Shown here one piece after another: positions 45,409-45,436 of a DNA stretch of 45,436 nucleotides. Origin of the DNA: Leishmania donovani (Eukaryota; Euglenozoa; Kinetoplastea; Trypanosomatida; Trypanosomatidae); contig NC_018259.1 of NCBI RefSeq assembly GCF_000227135.1, positions 1,514,476 to 1,559,911 of the forward strand, written 5' to 3'. The stretch's first letter is position 1. Every line of letters starts with the position of its first letter. Below the pieces are notes generated by a model, which ran no database searches, was not told the origin of the DNA, and saw only the letters and a list, made by a program, of their open reading frames with translations. The position numbers were made by a program, and so were the translations under genes.

Positions 45409-45436
45409 TTAGGGTTAGGGTTAGGGTTAGGGTTAG
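45409..45436 (+). repeat. Telomere repeat (TTAGGG)n
   Basis: Four complete TTAGGG units and a partial fifth reach the last base of the window, with the G-rich strand oriented 5' to 3' outward, as expected at the right end of a chromosome. In kinetoplastids telomeric repeats are rich in base J. Confidence 0.98.

Noticed and set aside
1..45436. Strand-switch region or divergent promoter, tRNA or snoRNA genes, CRISPR
   Set aside because: All supported genes are on the + strand. I saw no tRNA-like cloverleaf boxes or repeat-spacer arrays, although small C/D or H/ACA RNAs could escape reading by eye.

Overview
This window looks like the right-hand end of a Leishmania (or closely related trypanosomatid) chromosome. 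The evidence is: a terminal run of TTAGGG telomere repeats at 45409-45436; intronless genes all on the + strand, pointing at the telomere; GC-rich coding sequence separated by roughly 0.7-4.8 kb pyrimidine-rich intergenic DNA; polypyrimidine tract plus AG sites ahead of the coding starts, as expected for spliced-leader trans-splicing; and two diverged copies of a SIDER-like retroposon. The gene order (ribosomal protein L8, XPB-type helicase, giant HECT ligase, then a chromosome end) reminds me of the end of Leishmania chromosome 32. That placement is from memory and unchecked.

From left to right: the 3' end of RPL8/uL2 (1-264); an ERGIC/Erv46-like membrane cargo receptor (1309-2238); an XPB family DNA helicase (3729-6149); a 4.7 kb stretch with no gene, rich in pyrimidine tracts and holding a perfect 14-bp hairpin; a 4148-residue HECT ubiquitin ligase with LamG-like, SPRY and ZZ modules (10947-23393); a protein joining PPR-like helical repeats to a PIN nuclease domain (24679-26349); a HAT-repeat protein resembling Rna14/CstF-77 (27235-30219); a small LYR-motif mitochondrial protein (31034-31591) followed by a SIDER-like element; a protein with two or three cyclic-nucleotide-binding folds (32713-34812); and the H/ACA snoRNP assembly factor NAF1 (35869-36684).

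Beyond about 36.7 kb the sequence becomes subtelomeric. A decayed gene with frameshifts and stops occupies 37446-39707. Then come an SGNH/GDSL esterase of the IAH1 type (40497-41261), a type II membrane glycosyltransferase (42175-43965), a second SIDER-like copy, short hairpins, a tandem octamer and the telomere.

Functionally the array is the mixed housekeeping set typical of a trypanosomatid polycistronic unit: translation, secretion, DNA repair/transcription, ubiquitin, RNA processing, mitochondrial assembly and surface glycans. Co-transcription does not imply a shared pathway here. The best candidates for something under-described are the PPR-PIN protein, the Rna14-like protein, the architecture of the giant HECT ligase, the decayed subtelomeric gene and the hairpin in the long gene-free stretch.
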